Shown: one piece after another, positions 1-6,492 of the stretch | How positions within the stretch are numbered: position 1 is the first letter of the stretch | Layout: each line of letters starts with the position of its first letter | Source: CAYSPT01 sp964432985 | GTDB lineage: Bacteria > Muiribacteriota > CAYSPT01 | NCBI GenBank assembly: GCA_964432985.1 | Contig: CAYSPT010000122.1 | Location: 1-9,071 of the forward strand | Length of the DNA stretch: 9,071 nt | Direction of reading: 5' to 3' | Made by a program: the position numbers and the translations under genes | Notes under the pieces: generated by a model | What the model was told of the DNA's origin: nothing | Seen by the model: only the letters and a program-made list of their open reading frames with translations | Databases searched by the model: none

Positions 1-401
1 GGCTGCACACCGATGTGTCCGGCTGGCCGGTCACGTCAAACCTCAAGGTGAGCGCTGGCAACGGTGTCATCAACCTGGATTACGACAAGAAAAACTCATG
101 GCCCGGTGTCGAGATAGATCACACTTCGGGTACGAGAAAAATCCAGGTCAACGCGAATCCGTGGGTTTTCGTCTGCCGCAATGGCAAGTGGTACGGCGGC
201 ACCTGGGAATGGTTGACCGTGGGAAATACCCGCAAGAATATGACGTCCGTAGCGGGAGATCACATCAAGCAGCCGCCGCTGCAAAACTGGCGTCCCCGGT
301 CCGGTGAAACCGTGTATTTCATGGTATCCAGCTTGGCCCGGTTCAGCAATATCAGGAATGTCCAGGAGCGCACCCGGCCCGTCCGCTTCGTCTGGCCCTG
401 A
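1..401 (+). CDS. 3' end of an unrecognised, probably extracellular protein (partial)
   Basis: The reading frame is open from the left edge (first full codon at position 3) to TGA at 399-401, giving 132 residues. The GTG at position 15 is a poor start: it has no ribosome binding site, and the frame continues upstream of it (LHTDVSGWPV), so this is the C-terminal part of a longer gene. The segment is rich in Trp, Asn, Gly and aromatic residues and has no membrane helix. It contains the stretches NPWVFVCRNGKWYGGTWEW and GDHIKQPPL, a Trp-Arg-Pro-Arg-Ser-Gly-Glu turn, then FMVSSLAR and VQERTRPVRFVWP at the very end. From memory, a domain of this style (W-Y-x-x-T-x-E-W, then G-D-H-I-K, W-x-P-x-S-G-E, F-M-V-S and a final V-Q-E-R) occurs at the C-terminus of bacterial secreted proteins of unknown function. 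I cannot name the family or assign a catalytic role. The composition fits a beta-rich, carbohydrate- or surface-binding module, but that is inference. Confidence 0.7.
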   Translation, partial: LHTDVSGWPVTSNLKVSAGNGVINLDYDKKNSWPGVEIDHTSGTRKIQVNANPWVFVCRNGKWYGGTWEWLTVGNTRKNMTSVAGDHIKQPPLQNWRPRSGETVYFMVSSLARFSNIRNVQERTRPVRFVWP

Positions 402-532
402 TACGGTGTCTGAAATCTAATAATCAATAAAACTGCAGTGTCTGAAATGCTCAGCTCCCTGAACGCATCAATATCGAAAACTTTGCTTGAGGTATTCCGA
501 GCGGTCTTCGAATGGGGTGTTTAGCCTTCCTG
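402..532. other. Short intergenic gap with an 11-bp direct repeat
   Basis: This is an AT-richer gap between the stop of the left-edge gene and the stop of the opposite-strand ORF6N gene, so the two genes converge on it. The 11-mer GTGTCTGAAAT occurs at 406-416 and again at 438-448 (period 32 bp). I see no GC stem followed by a T-run that would act as a bidirectional terminator. I also see no second IS21 end here, although this is one place where the distal end of the element entering from 1272 might have been expected. Confidence 0.4.
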
Positions 533-1156
533 TCAAGGTTTGAATCCTATTTGTTTCTTATCATTTGGAGACGGAGCCATCAATTGTCGAATCGCTTTAA
601 ACACGATAGCGAATTGACTGTCATATTTCTTTTCCAATGATTCCACTTTTCGAGCCAATTCTTTTACGGATACGAGCATCTCGCGGTAACGAACAAATGC
701 ACGCATGATTTCGATGTTCACCTGAACCGCACGTTCACTTCTTAAAACACTTGAAAGCATGGCAACACCTTGTTCAGTAAAGACATGCGGGTTAACCGTC
801 GAATGTTTCAAGGATTCGAACCGGTCACAATTTGTGACCAGTTCATTTTTTTCCTGTTTTGTTAATCTAAACATGAAATCTGCAGGGAAACGATTACTAT
901 TCCTTTTTACCGCCTGGTTAAGTTTCTTTGTAGCAACCTCATACAACTCTGCTAGATCAACATCGATCATTACTTGCTTCCCGGTTATGGGCTGATGTGG
1001 CTTGGTTCTAGTGTAGGTAAACTTGGTTGCTTCGCTTCTGAGGATCTTCCGGACGGTATTGCGCGGCATGTTCATTCTTCGGCTTATTTCCCTGATCGGA
1101 AGCCCTTGAACGAAACGTAGTTGCCGAACTTCTTTTATTTGGTCCACCCTAGTCAT
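533..1156 (-). CDS. Chimeric protein: IstA (IS21) N-terminus fused to an ORF6N domain
   Basis: The predicted protein has 207 residues. Residues 1-57 match the start of an IS21-family IstA transposase: a helix-turn-helix region with LPIREISRRMNMPRNTVRKI, then a basic FTYTRTKPHQPI segment that in IstA leads into the catalytic domain. From about residue 58 the protein becomes an ORF6N domain, with GKQVMIDVDLAELYEV, the NSNRFPADFMFRLT segment, HVFTEQGVAMLSSVL, then ERAVQVNIEIMRAFVRYREM and a C-terminal coiled coil (about 160-190) ending in IGFKP. ORF6N domains are found in phage and chromosomal DNA-binding or antirepressor-like proteins. The DDE catalytic core of IstA is absent, so it is not a transposase. 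The join lies near 983-990 with no stop or frameshift. The start is well supported: ATG at 1156 has AGGAGG seven bases upstream (1164-1169). Expression would come from the IS leader. The product probably binds DNA through one or both parts, but its target and role are unknown. Confidence 0.85.
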   Translation of the reverse strand: MTRVDQIKEVRQLRFVQGLPIREISRRMNMPRNTVRKILRSEATKFTYTRTKPHQPITGKQVMIDVDLAELYEVATKKLNQAVKRNSNRFPADFMFRLTKQEKNELVTNCDRFESLKHSTVNPHVFTEQGVAMLSSVLRSERAVQVNIEIMRAFVRYREMLVSVKELARKVESLEKKYDSQFAIVFKAIRQLMAPSPNDKKQIGFKP

Positions 1157-1167
1157 CTCCTTCCCTC

Positions 1168-1202
1168 CTGTCTGCTTAACTCGCTAGTTAATGACCAGAC
1201 AG
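1168..1202 (-). promoter_or_regulatory. Leader stem-loop upstream of the IstA-ORF6N gene
   Basis: This is an interrupted inverted repeat. The outer arms are CTGTCTG (1168-1174) and CAGACAG (1196-1202), the inner arms TTAACT (1176-1181) and AGTTAA (1186-1191), with a 4-nt loop and a small internal bulge. All thirteen arm pairs are Watson-Crick. In the RNA of the minus strand it lies between the IS terminus and the start codon, and its edge overlaps the AGGAGG at 1164-1169, so folding could limit ribosome access. IS10 and IS50 are known to block translation of read-through transcripts with such hairpins. That this one does so is inference. Confidence 0.5.
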
Positions 1203-1217
1203 AAGTCTACTTTCAGG

Positions 1218-1272
1218 GTGGGTCAATTTTCGATTACAATTTCGGGCCTAAGTGGGTCAATTTTCAATTACA
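1218..1272 (-). mobile_element. Terminal end of an IS21-family element (orphan end)
   Basis: Two 21-bp repeats lie in the same orientation at 1218-1238 and 1252-1272. They differ at one base and are spaced 34 bp apart. Read on the minus strand each begins TGTAAT and contains AAAATTGACCCAC. Tandem repeats of this kind next to a TG... terminus are the hallmark of IS21-family ends, where they bind IstA. The outer boundary would be at 1272. The orientation fits, because the istA-derived start codon follows 62 bp inside the inner repeat. No second copy of the terminal sequence is visible elsewhere in the window and no istB is present, so the element is truncated or rearranged. Confidence 0.75.
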
Positions 1273-1357
1273 GAAAACATTTAGATTCTCCCACGGGACA
1301 CAGATACCCGTTTGAAGGCCCGTATCGGCTCCTTTGGCCGCTGAATTACAACCTTTC

Positions 1358-1387
1358 TTGCCATCGTAGTGACGATGTTGGTAGATT
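1358..1387 (+). promoter_or_regulatory. Candidate promoter with an operator-like palindrome before the kinase gene
   Basis: TTGCCA (1358-1363) and TAGATT (1382-1387) are separated by 18 bp and resemble sigma-70 -35 and -10 boxes. The spacer region carries a perfect 6-bp inverted repeat with a 4-bp centre, CATCGT-AGTG-ACGATG (1362-1377), placed where a bound repressor would block RNA polymerase. The transcript would begin near 1394, about 20 nt before the ATG at 1415. The boxes are only moderate matches, and the palindrome could occur by chance. Confidence 0.35.
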
Positions 1388-1393
1388 GAATAA

Positions 1394-4300
1394 ATGGGCA
1401 ATATCGAGGATATCATGTCCGACTACCAGGACGACTGTCATAACAGCGACACGGTGATTGAGCCGGGGACGCCGGCGGACGGTACCGCTGATCGATCACT
1501 ACCGGCCGGCCTGAAGTCTCCTTCGTCGGAGCGGGACAAGTACACTGTCTCCGGGGAGGTGGCCCGCGGGGGGATGGGGGTCATCCTGAACGCCTGCGAC
1601 ACCAGTATCGGGCGTGAAGTCGCCATGAAGGTCATCACCACCGGGTGGAGCGAATTTCGGGAGTACTCGGAGCGGTTTGTCCGGGAAGCCCAGATCCAGG
1701 GGAGGTTGGAGCATCCCAACATCTGCCCGGTCCACGAACTGGGAACCAACGACGACGACAGTCCCTATTTCACCATGAAGATGGTGCACGGGTACTCCCT
1801 GGCGGATATGATCAGGGAAACCAGGGAAAGGAAAGGAACCAGCGACGCGAAGCTCCTCACGAAAATACTCAACATCTTCCTCAAGATATGTGACGGGATC
1901 GCCTACGCCCACTCCCAGGGAATCATTCACCGGGACCTGAAGCCGGACAACATCATGGTGGGCGATTTCGGCGAGGTCTATGTCATGGACTGGGGGCTGG
2001 CCAAGGTCATGGGGGCGGATAAAGACCAGTGGCGCAGCGGCCTCGTCATCAATAATCAGGACGGCAAGACCGACACCATGAAGACCATGACCGGTTCCGT
2101 GGTGGGAACTCCCGCTTATATGCCCCCGGAACAGAGCCTGGGCCTGGTGGAAGAGATGGACGAGCGCTCCGACATTTACTCGCTGGGCGCCCTACTGTAC
2201 GAGTTACTTTCTCTGGAACCTCCTTTCATAGGCGACAATCCCTGGGATATCCTGGCCCAGATAAGCAAAGTGGAACCGTCTCCACCCTCCGGGCACCCAC
2301 AGGGACGGAGTATATCGGTCGAACTCGACTCAATTGTCATGAAGTGTCTGCAGAAGCACAAGGAGAACCGCTACCAGACGGTGAAGGAGTTGAAGCACGA
2401 AATAGAGCTCTTTCTCTCCGGTCGTCCCATTGGCGCTATACAGTACAACCTTTGGCAGGTGTTCGCCAAGTGGGTGGCCCGTAATAAGATAATGTCATTT
2501 TCCCTCCTGGCGGTGCTATTGGTCATCGTCACCGCCGCTGCCGTGGCATACGTGAACATGTCCCGGTCCTGGAAAAACGAGCAGTTCGCCCGGCTCAAGG
2601 CTGAGGAGAACGCCCGTACAACGCGGGCCGCTCTCTCGGAGGCGGAAGTGCAGAGAAAAGTAGCGGAAGGGCAGCGGCGACAGGCCGAGACCAGTGACTT
2701 GAGAAGCCGGATCAATATGGCCATGATGCTGGAGGAGAAAAGGGAGATAGGGGAAGCGGTCAAGCAGTACCGCCTGATCAGAGATGAACTGCTGGATAAA
2801 CGGCTCGACATCTTTCCCTTTGTGGACCTGGCCATCTGGAGGGCGCAGTACAACAACGGCCGGAGCATTCGACGGCAGAGAGTACTCAATGGAGAGAACC
2901 AGGCATCGCACCAGGTGGCTTTCTCCCCCGGCGGCCGGACCCTGGCGGTGGGCTGCCTGGACGGCACTATCCAGTTGTGGAACTGGACCACCGGCGGGCC
3001 GCCGCACCGTCTTGAAAGACCCAATGAGTCGGTGTGCAGCTTGGCCTTCAGTCCCGATGGCAAACTCCTGGCGGCGGGTTATCAGGATGCTAATCTCATC
3101 CTCTGGGACGTGGCCAGGTGTCAGGTGGTGGTCCGTTTACGGGACTCCAGTTTATCGGGAGGAACAGCGCATGCCACGGCGGTGCTTTGCGGTGAGTTCA
3201 GCCCCGATGGAACGCTCCTAGCGTCTACCGGCGACGAAGTTATCAAGCTCTGGAACGTCCGGGAGAGGACTATCGTCTCCCGTATGTTCGGACACACGCA
3301 GGTAGTCGATGCGTTAGCATTCGCTCCCGATGGAAAACACCTGGTGTCCGGTGGCATGGATCAGAATGTGAACCTGTGGAATATGAACAGCGGACAATTG
3401 AAAAATATACTTTATCACCACCAGAACGATATACAAAAACTGGCCTTCAGCCCGGACGGGCACATGGTGGTCTCCGCCAGTTGCGATACCACCGTCAGGT
3501 TGTGGGATGTCGTAGAAAACCGGGAAGCGGCAACCTTGAGGGGTCATGAAACGGACGTGACTGCGTTGGGCATTAGTCCGGATGGCACGATGCTGGTAAC
3601 TGGAGGCAAAGACCGCACAGTACGGTTCTGGGACATGGAACGCCGGATACCGATTGCCGTCTTTAAAGAGCACGACTGCCCCGTGAGTTCAGTGGCCTTC
3701 AGTCCCGATGGCAAGACGGTAGCCTCCGCCGGGCGGGGCGGGAGGGTCATCATCTGGTCCCTGGAGAAAGAGAGCATGGTAGAAACTATCGATCTTTCTT
3801 CTTCGGGATACAGGGTCACAAGTCTCGCCTATAATCCCGATGGGTCCATACTGGCCGTTGGTCCCTGGGGAAACAAGCTGGTGCCTGTATTGTTGCTCGA
3901 TCCCTTGACCGGTACTGTTCTGGATGATTTGATGGTGATGGGGGGGCAAACGAACTCCATCAAGTTCAGTCCGGACGGCACGCTCTTGGCTACCGGCAAC
4001 CGGGACGGGTTGCTGCGTATCGGCGATGTAGGAAAGCGCGAATGCCTGACCATGATCAACGTGCACGAGGAGCGGCACACAACCGTTCTTTCGCTCATCA
4101 TGACTTCTGTCAAATTCATGAGTAAATCAGCCGACGAGATATGGAAAGACGTCAGCGAAGTCGCTTTCAGCCCAGACAGCCGCATGATAGCCACCGCATG
4201 TGACGACGGTATAGTCAAGCTTTGGGACGTGGCTTCGACACGAATGGTCCACCGCTTCGAAGGATACTCCAAGGGTATTTTAACCCTGGATTATAGCCCC

Positions 4301-4765
4301 GACGGCCGCCTACTGGCCGCCGCCGGCATGGAACCTCTTATTTTTATTTGGGACGTCGGCAGTCGCAAACTACTGGAGACCTTCACCGAGCAGGTTGGCA
4401 ATATCGGCTCGGTGCGGTTCAGCCCCGACAGTAGGCTTCTGGCCACCACGGGGAATGACAGGAACATCAGAATCTGGGATGTCGCCGCCCGCCGTTGCAT
4501 AACAGTTATGAAAGGACATTTTGCCTCTATTAACGAGGTCAACTTCAGCCCCGACGGCCATCTACTGGCCTCGGGAGATGAGGGTTCCACCGTCAAGGTC
4601 TGGGATGTGGCTAGGGGGGAGTGCCTCCTGACCTTGAAGGAGCACAGCGACGACGTGGAGGCCGTGGTCTTCAATTCGGACGGGACCGTTCTGGCCACCG
4701 GCAGCAGGGACTACACCATCAATCTGTGGCAGTTCGGTGACGCGCTCAAACCACTGGAATTTTAA
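1394..4765 (+). CDS. Transmembrane Ser/Thr protein kinase with 14 WD40 repeats
   Basis: The predicted protein has 1123 residues and phosphorylates Ser/Thr on unknown targets. The Hanks-type kinase domain spans about 50-345. It has a glycine loop ARGGMGV (57-63, with Ala in place of the first Gly), Lys79 in VAMK, Glu98 of helix C, HRDLKPDN (179-186), DWG (199-201) in place of DFG, GTPAYMPPE (238-246) and DERSDIYSLG (256-265). All catalytic residues are present, so it should be active. One membrane helix lies at about 366-389, then a charged coiled coil with a short helical repeat (about 395-470). Fourteen WD40 blades follow from about 504 to 1114, most with the FSPDG...LWD pattern, enough for two seven-bladed propellers. 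An extra ~35-residue insert sits between blades 9 and 10. With the kinase in the cytoplasm, the propellers would be outside the inner membrane, a sensor or scaffold layout. The start is uncertain: ATG at 1415 has GAGGA at 1406-1410, a better ribosome site than that of ATG 1394. The gene stands alone on its strand. Confidence 0.93.
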   Translation: MGNIEDIMSDYQDDCHNSDTVIEPGTPADGTADRSLPAGLKSPSSERDKYTVSGEVARGGMGVILNACDTSIGREVAMKVITTGWSEFREYSERFVREAQIQGRLEHPNICPVHELGTNDDDSPYFTMKMVHGYSLADMIRETRERKGTSDAKLLTKILNIFLKICDGIAYAHSQGIIHRDLKPDNIMVGDFGEVYVMDWGLAKVMGADKDQWRSGLVINNQDGKTDTMKTMTGSVVGTPAYMPPEQSLGLVEEMDERSDIYSLGALLYELLSLEPPFIGDNPWDILAQISKVEPSPPSGHPQGRSISVELDSIVMKCLQKHKENRYQTVKELKHEIELFLSGRPIGAIQYNLWQVFAKWVARNKIMSFSLLAVLLVIVTAAAVAYVNMSRSWKNEQFARLKAEENARTTRAALSEAEVQRKVAEGQRRQAETSDLRSRINMAMMLEEKREIGEAVKQYRLIRDELLDKRLDIFPFVDLAIWRAQYNNGRSIRRQRVLNGENQASHQVAFSPGGRTLAVGCLDGTIQLWNWTTGGPPHRLERPNESVCSLAFSPDGKLLAAGYQDANLILWDVARCQVVVRLRDSSLSGGTAHATAVLCGEFSPDGTLLASTGDEVIKLWNVRERTIVSRMFGHTQVVDALAFAPDGKHLVSGGMDQNVNLWNMNSGQLKNILYHHQNDIQKLAFSPDGHMVVSASCDTTVRLWDVVENREAATLRGHETDVTALGISPDGTMLVTGGKDRTVRFWDMERRIPIAVFKEHDCPVSSVAFSPDGKTVASAGRGGRVIIWSLEKESMVETIDLSSSGYRVTSLAYNPDGSILAVGPWGNKLVPVLLLDPLTGTVLDDLMVMGGQTNSIKFSPDGTLLATGNRDGLLRIGDVGKRECLTMINVHEERHTTVLSLIMTSVKFMSKSADEIWKDVSEVAFSPDSRMIATACDDGIVKLWDVASTRMVHRFEGYSKGILTLDYSPDGRLLAAAGMEPLIFIWDVGSRKLLETFTEQVGNIGSVRFSPDSRLLATTGNDRNIRIWDVAARRCITVMKGHFASINEVNFSPDGHLLASGDEGSTVKVWDVARGECLLTLKEHSDDVEAVVFNSDGTVLATGSRDYTINLWQFGDALKPLEF

Positions 4766-4935
4766 CTTCTCGGGAATCGCTTTTCAGCCAAACCGAGCGG
4801 CTGCGAATTCAGGGTCTGAGCGCCGTACTTATATCAACCCTGTTTTCTCGTCGATAGATAAAGACTTGATTCTCTTTTTCTTCCTGGCTTTTTCAATCTG
4901 TAGAATGATCGGGATCTCAATAATAGTTCGGGAAT

Positions 4936-4944
4936 TGGTATAAT
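4936..4944 (+). promoter_or_regulatory. Extended -10 promoter candidate
   Basis: TGGTATAAT is a perfect consensus TATAAT (4939-4944) with the TGn extension. No good -35 box lies 17 bp upstream (CTCAAT), but extended -10 promoters often do without one. Transcription would begin near 4951, directly before the inverted repeat at 4961-4983. No convincing gene follows within 400 bp, so the product could be a small RNA or a long leader for the YibE/F gene at 5360. Confidence 0.4.
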
Positions 4945-4960
4945 TCGCCGACGCGAACGT

Positions 4961-4983
4961 GTCATGAAGGAACCTTGAATGAC
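4961..4983 (+). promoter_or_regulatory. Inverted repeat just downstream of the promoter candidate
   Basis: The outer arms GTCAT (4961-4965) and ATGAC (4979-4983) enclose the inner arms AAGG (4967-4970) and CCTT (4973-4976), with a 2-bp centre. It sits about 10 bp after the predicted transcription start, which suits an operator for a dimeric regulator better than an RNA hairpin, because the loop would be only two bases. A second small inverted pair, GACC/GGTC, follows at 4981-4994. Function is inference from position. Confidence 0.3.
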
Positions 4984-5292
4984 CTATGTCGGTCTTGTCG
5001 TTATGTCGTATAAGAAATGTCTGGTTTCACTCCGACTCTTCTCATCCCGTTTTGCAAACAAATTGCAAACGAACTAAGCATAATCAACTAATATCAACAG
5101 GTACAAACCGGGACAGTAAAGTTGTGAAGCCCAAATATAATGGGACATATCGGGACATAGAGGGATTAATCAAAACAGGCTAAAAGGTCTACGACGCAAG
5201 AACTTTCTGGATGAAACCGCCGGAGGAGGTACTGAGTGGATTGCAGGGTTGGTGTACTCAATTATCAGGGGAGCAGTATAAGATTTTGGAAC

Positions 5293-5322
5293 CTGTAACT
5301 CTATCTTTGACAGTGGTACAAT
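5293..5322 (+). promoter_or_regulatory. Weak promoter candidate for the first YibE/F gene
   Basis: TACAAT (5317-5322) is a 5/6 match to a -10 box. With 18 bp spacing the upstream hexamer is CTGTAA (5293-5298), a poor -35. A perfect TTGACA at 5307-5312 is nearby, but only 4 bp separate it from TACAAT, so the two cannot form one promoter, and nothing resembling a -10 lies 16-18 bp downstream of that TTGACA. The start would be near 5329, leaving a ~30-nt leader with AAAGG (5346-5350) before ATG 5360. Confidence 0.25.
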
Positions 5323-5359
5323 GATTGGGGCAGGTCAGTACAGCTAAAGGTAATGTACT

Positions 5360-6487
5360 ATGAGAAAAGAAAACCGTAGCTATAAATGGATTATCGCGTT
5401 AGTTGCAGTAGTGCTCTGCGCGCTGTTTCTCCTGTGGCCGACCGGAGAGACGAGGAGAGATAATTATGAGGTTGCGTTGGTGGAAAAGATTAAGGAAGCG
5501 GATGCCTCCGATCATGAACTCGAAGAGATAGAACGCACCTTTGAGATAACCCTTAAGGTGCTGACCGGTAGGTTTAAGGAGAGACGTTTTGAGACAACAA
5601 TGTTCCATACTTCCAATGATCTGTACAACCTGGACATACGGTCAGGTGATAAGGTTTTCGTGTTTATTGATGAGGAAAACGATGATATCACCGTTGGGGT
5701 GGATGATTTCTATAAAACAAACAGGCTGATAGCAGCCCTGGTGATATTTATTATTGCGGTCTTCATCGTGACCGGTTTTCATGGAATCAAGTCTCTGATT
5801 TCGCTCCTGATTACCCTGGTACTGGTCTTCAAATTTTTAACCATGTTTCTCCTTAAAGGATACTCACCTATTTTGCTGGCAGTAGTTGTGTCGTCAGTGG
5901 TGACGCTCGTCACCTTGTTACTCGTATCCGGGTGGAACAGGAAGACATGGGGAGCTGTTATCGGGACTCTGGGCGGCGTCGTGTCGGCCGGGCTTTTCGG
6001 GTACTGTTCGACTGCGGTAATGCGTCTGTCCGGGTATACCGGTCATGAGTCGATCTATCTGCAAAACATCTATTCATCGCTCGATTTCCAGGGGATTTTG
6101 GTGTGTGGAATTATCATCGGGGCGCTGGGTGCAGTTATGGATGTCACTGTCTCGATCGCGTCCTCCCTGGAGGAGATCAAGAACGCAAACAAGGGGTACG
6201 GGATACGGAAACTATTCAAAAGCGGTATCAGGATTGGAAGAGACATAATCGGCACTATGACCAATACACTGGTGCTTGCTTACGTGGGGAGCTCGCTGAC
6301 ACTGCTTCTCCTGTTTATTTCCCAGAGATCCGATTTTTCCCTGAACAGGATTATCAACATGGATTTCATGTGCTCTGAAATCGTACGGGCCGTGGCCGGG
6401 TCATTTGGTATGGTACTGGCGATACCCGTAACAGCCCTGGCTTGCTCCATTCTGTATAACAGGACTAAACCGAAAGAGATTGAATAG
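5360..6487 (+). CDS. YibE/F family integral membrane protein
   Basis: The predicted protein has 375 residues, the usual length for a single YibE/F protein. An N-terminal anchor helix (about 10-26) is followed by a soluble domain of about 90 residues (30-118), likely outside the membrane, with the strand pattern SGDKVFVFID typical of this family. About seven membrane helices follow (roughly 122-139, 144-165, 168-190, 197-217, 242-268, 296-321, 341-364). The family signatures are clear: GALGAVMDVTVSIASS (254-269) with Asp261 inside a membrane helix, and GRDIIGTMTNTLVLAYVGSS (293-312) with Asp295 and Asn302. The biochemical function of the family is not established; buried acidic and polar residues suggest transport or a pore, which is inference. 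ATG 5360 has AAAGG about nine bases upstream. The gene is followed on the same strand after 172 bp by a related double protein, and the two probably form one complex or pathway. Confidence 0.9.
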   Translation: MRKENRSYKWIIALVAVVLCALFLLWPTGETRRDNYEVALVEKIKEADASDHELEEIERTFEITLKVLTGRFKERRFETTMFHTSNDLYNLDIRSGDKVFVFIDEENDDITVGVDDFYKTNRLIAALVIFIIAVFIVTGFHGIKSLISLLITLVLVFKFLTMFLLKGYSPILLAVVVSSVVTLVTLLLVSGWNRKTWGAVIGTLGGVVSAGLFGYCSTAVMRLSGYTGHESIYLQNIYSSLDFQGILVCGIIIGALGAVMDVTVSIASSLEEIKNANKGYGIRKLFKSGIRIGRDIIGTMTNTLVLAYVGSSLTLLLLFISQRSDFSLNRIINMDFMCSEIVRAVAGSFGMVLAIPVTALACSILYNRTKPKEIE

Positions 6488-6492
6488 CAGGA

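Larger units (their letters stand above)
4766..5359. other. Gap of about 590 bp without a recognisable gene
   Basis: This gap is AT-richer than the flanking genes. Short open frames cross it (for example 4986-5183) but show no domain, weak starts and no coding-like composition, so I do not call them. It contains a promoter candidate at 4936-4944, an inverted repeat at 4961-4983, a second weak promoter before the next gene, and clustered short repeats (GGGACATA twice at about 5142-5159; TTGCAAAC-like words near 5053-5070). A strong ribosome-site sequence GGAGGAGG at 5222-5229 precedes only a 20-codon frame (GTG at 5236, stop at 5296-5298). The 37-codon frame from ATG 5211 to TGA 5322-5324 looks slightly more protein-like but is not recognised. 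The region may be decayed sequence, a small RNA locus, or simply regulatory DNA. Confidence 0.5.

Noticed and set aside
406..448. Direct repeat GTGTCTGAAAT as a CRISPR or attachment site
   Set aside because: There are only two 11-bp copies at a 32-bp period, with no array, no cas genes and no integrase.
2371..4698. Long open frames on the minus strand opposite the WD40 region
   Set aside because: They recur because the repeated Ser-Pro-Asp-Gly codons of the plus-strand gene read as open frames in antisense (repeated PSGLK-like words). They are shadows of the kinase gene.
4785..4803. Terminator after the kinase gene (CAGCC/GGCTG)
   Set aside because: The stem is 5 bp with a 9-nt loop and no T-run follows.
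5140..5160. GGGACATA repeats as a phage attachment site
   Set aside because: The repeats are too short, there is no integrase or tRNA gene nearby, and they are explained by chance in a gap.
4986..5183. A 65-codon frame in the gap after the kinase gene
   Set aside because: There is no ribosome site, no recognisable motif and no hydrophobic or regular pattern; the length is expected by chance in this AT-richer sequence.
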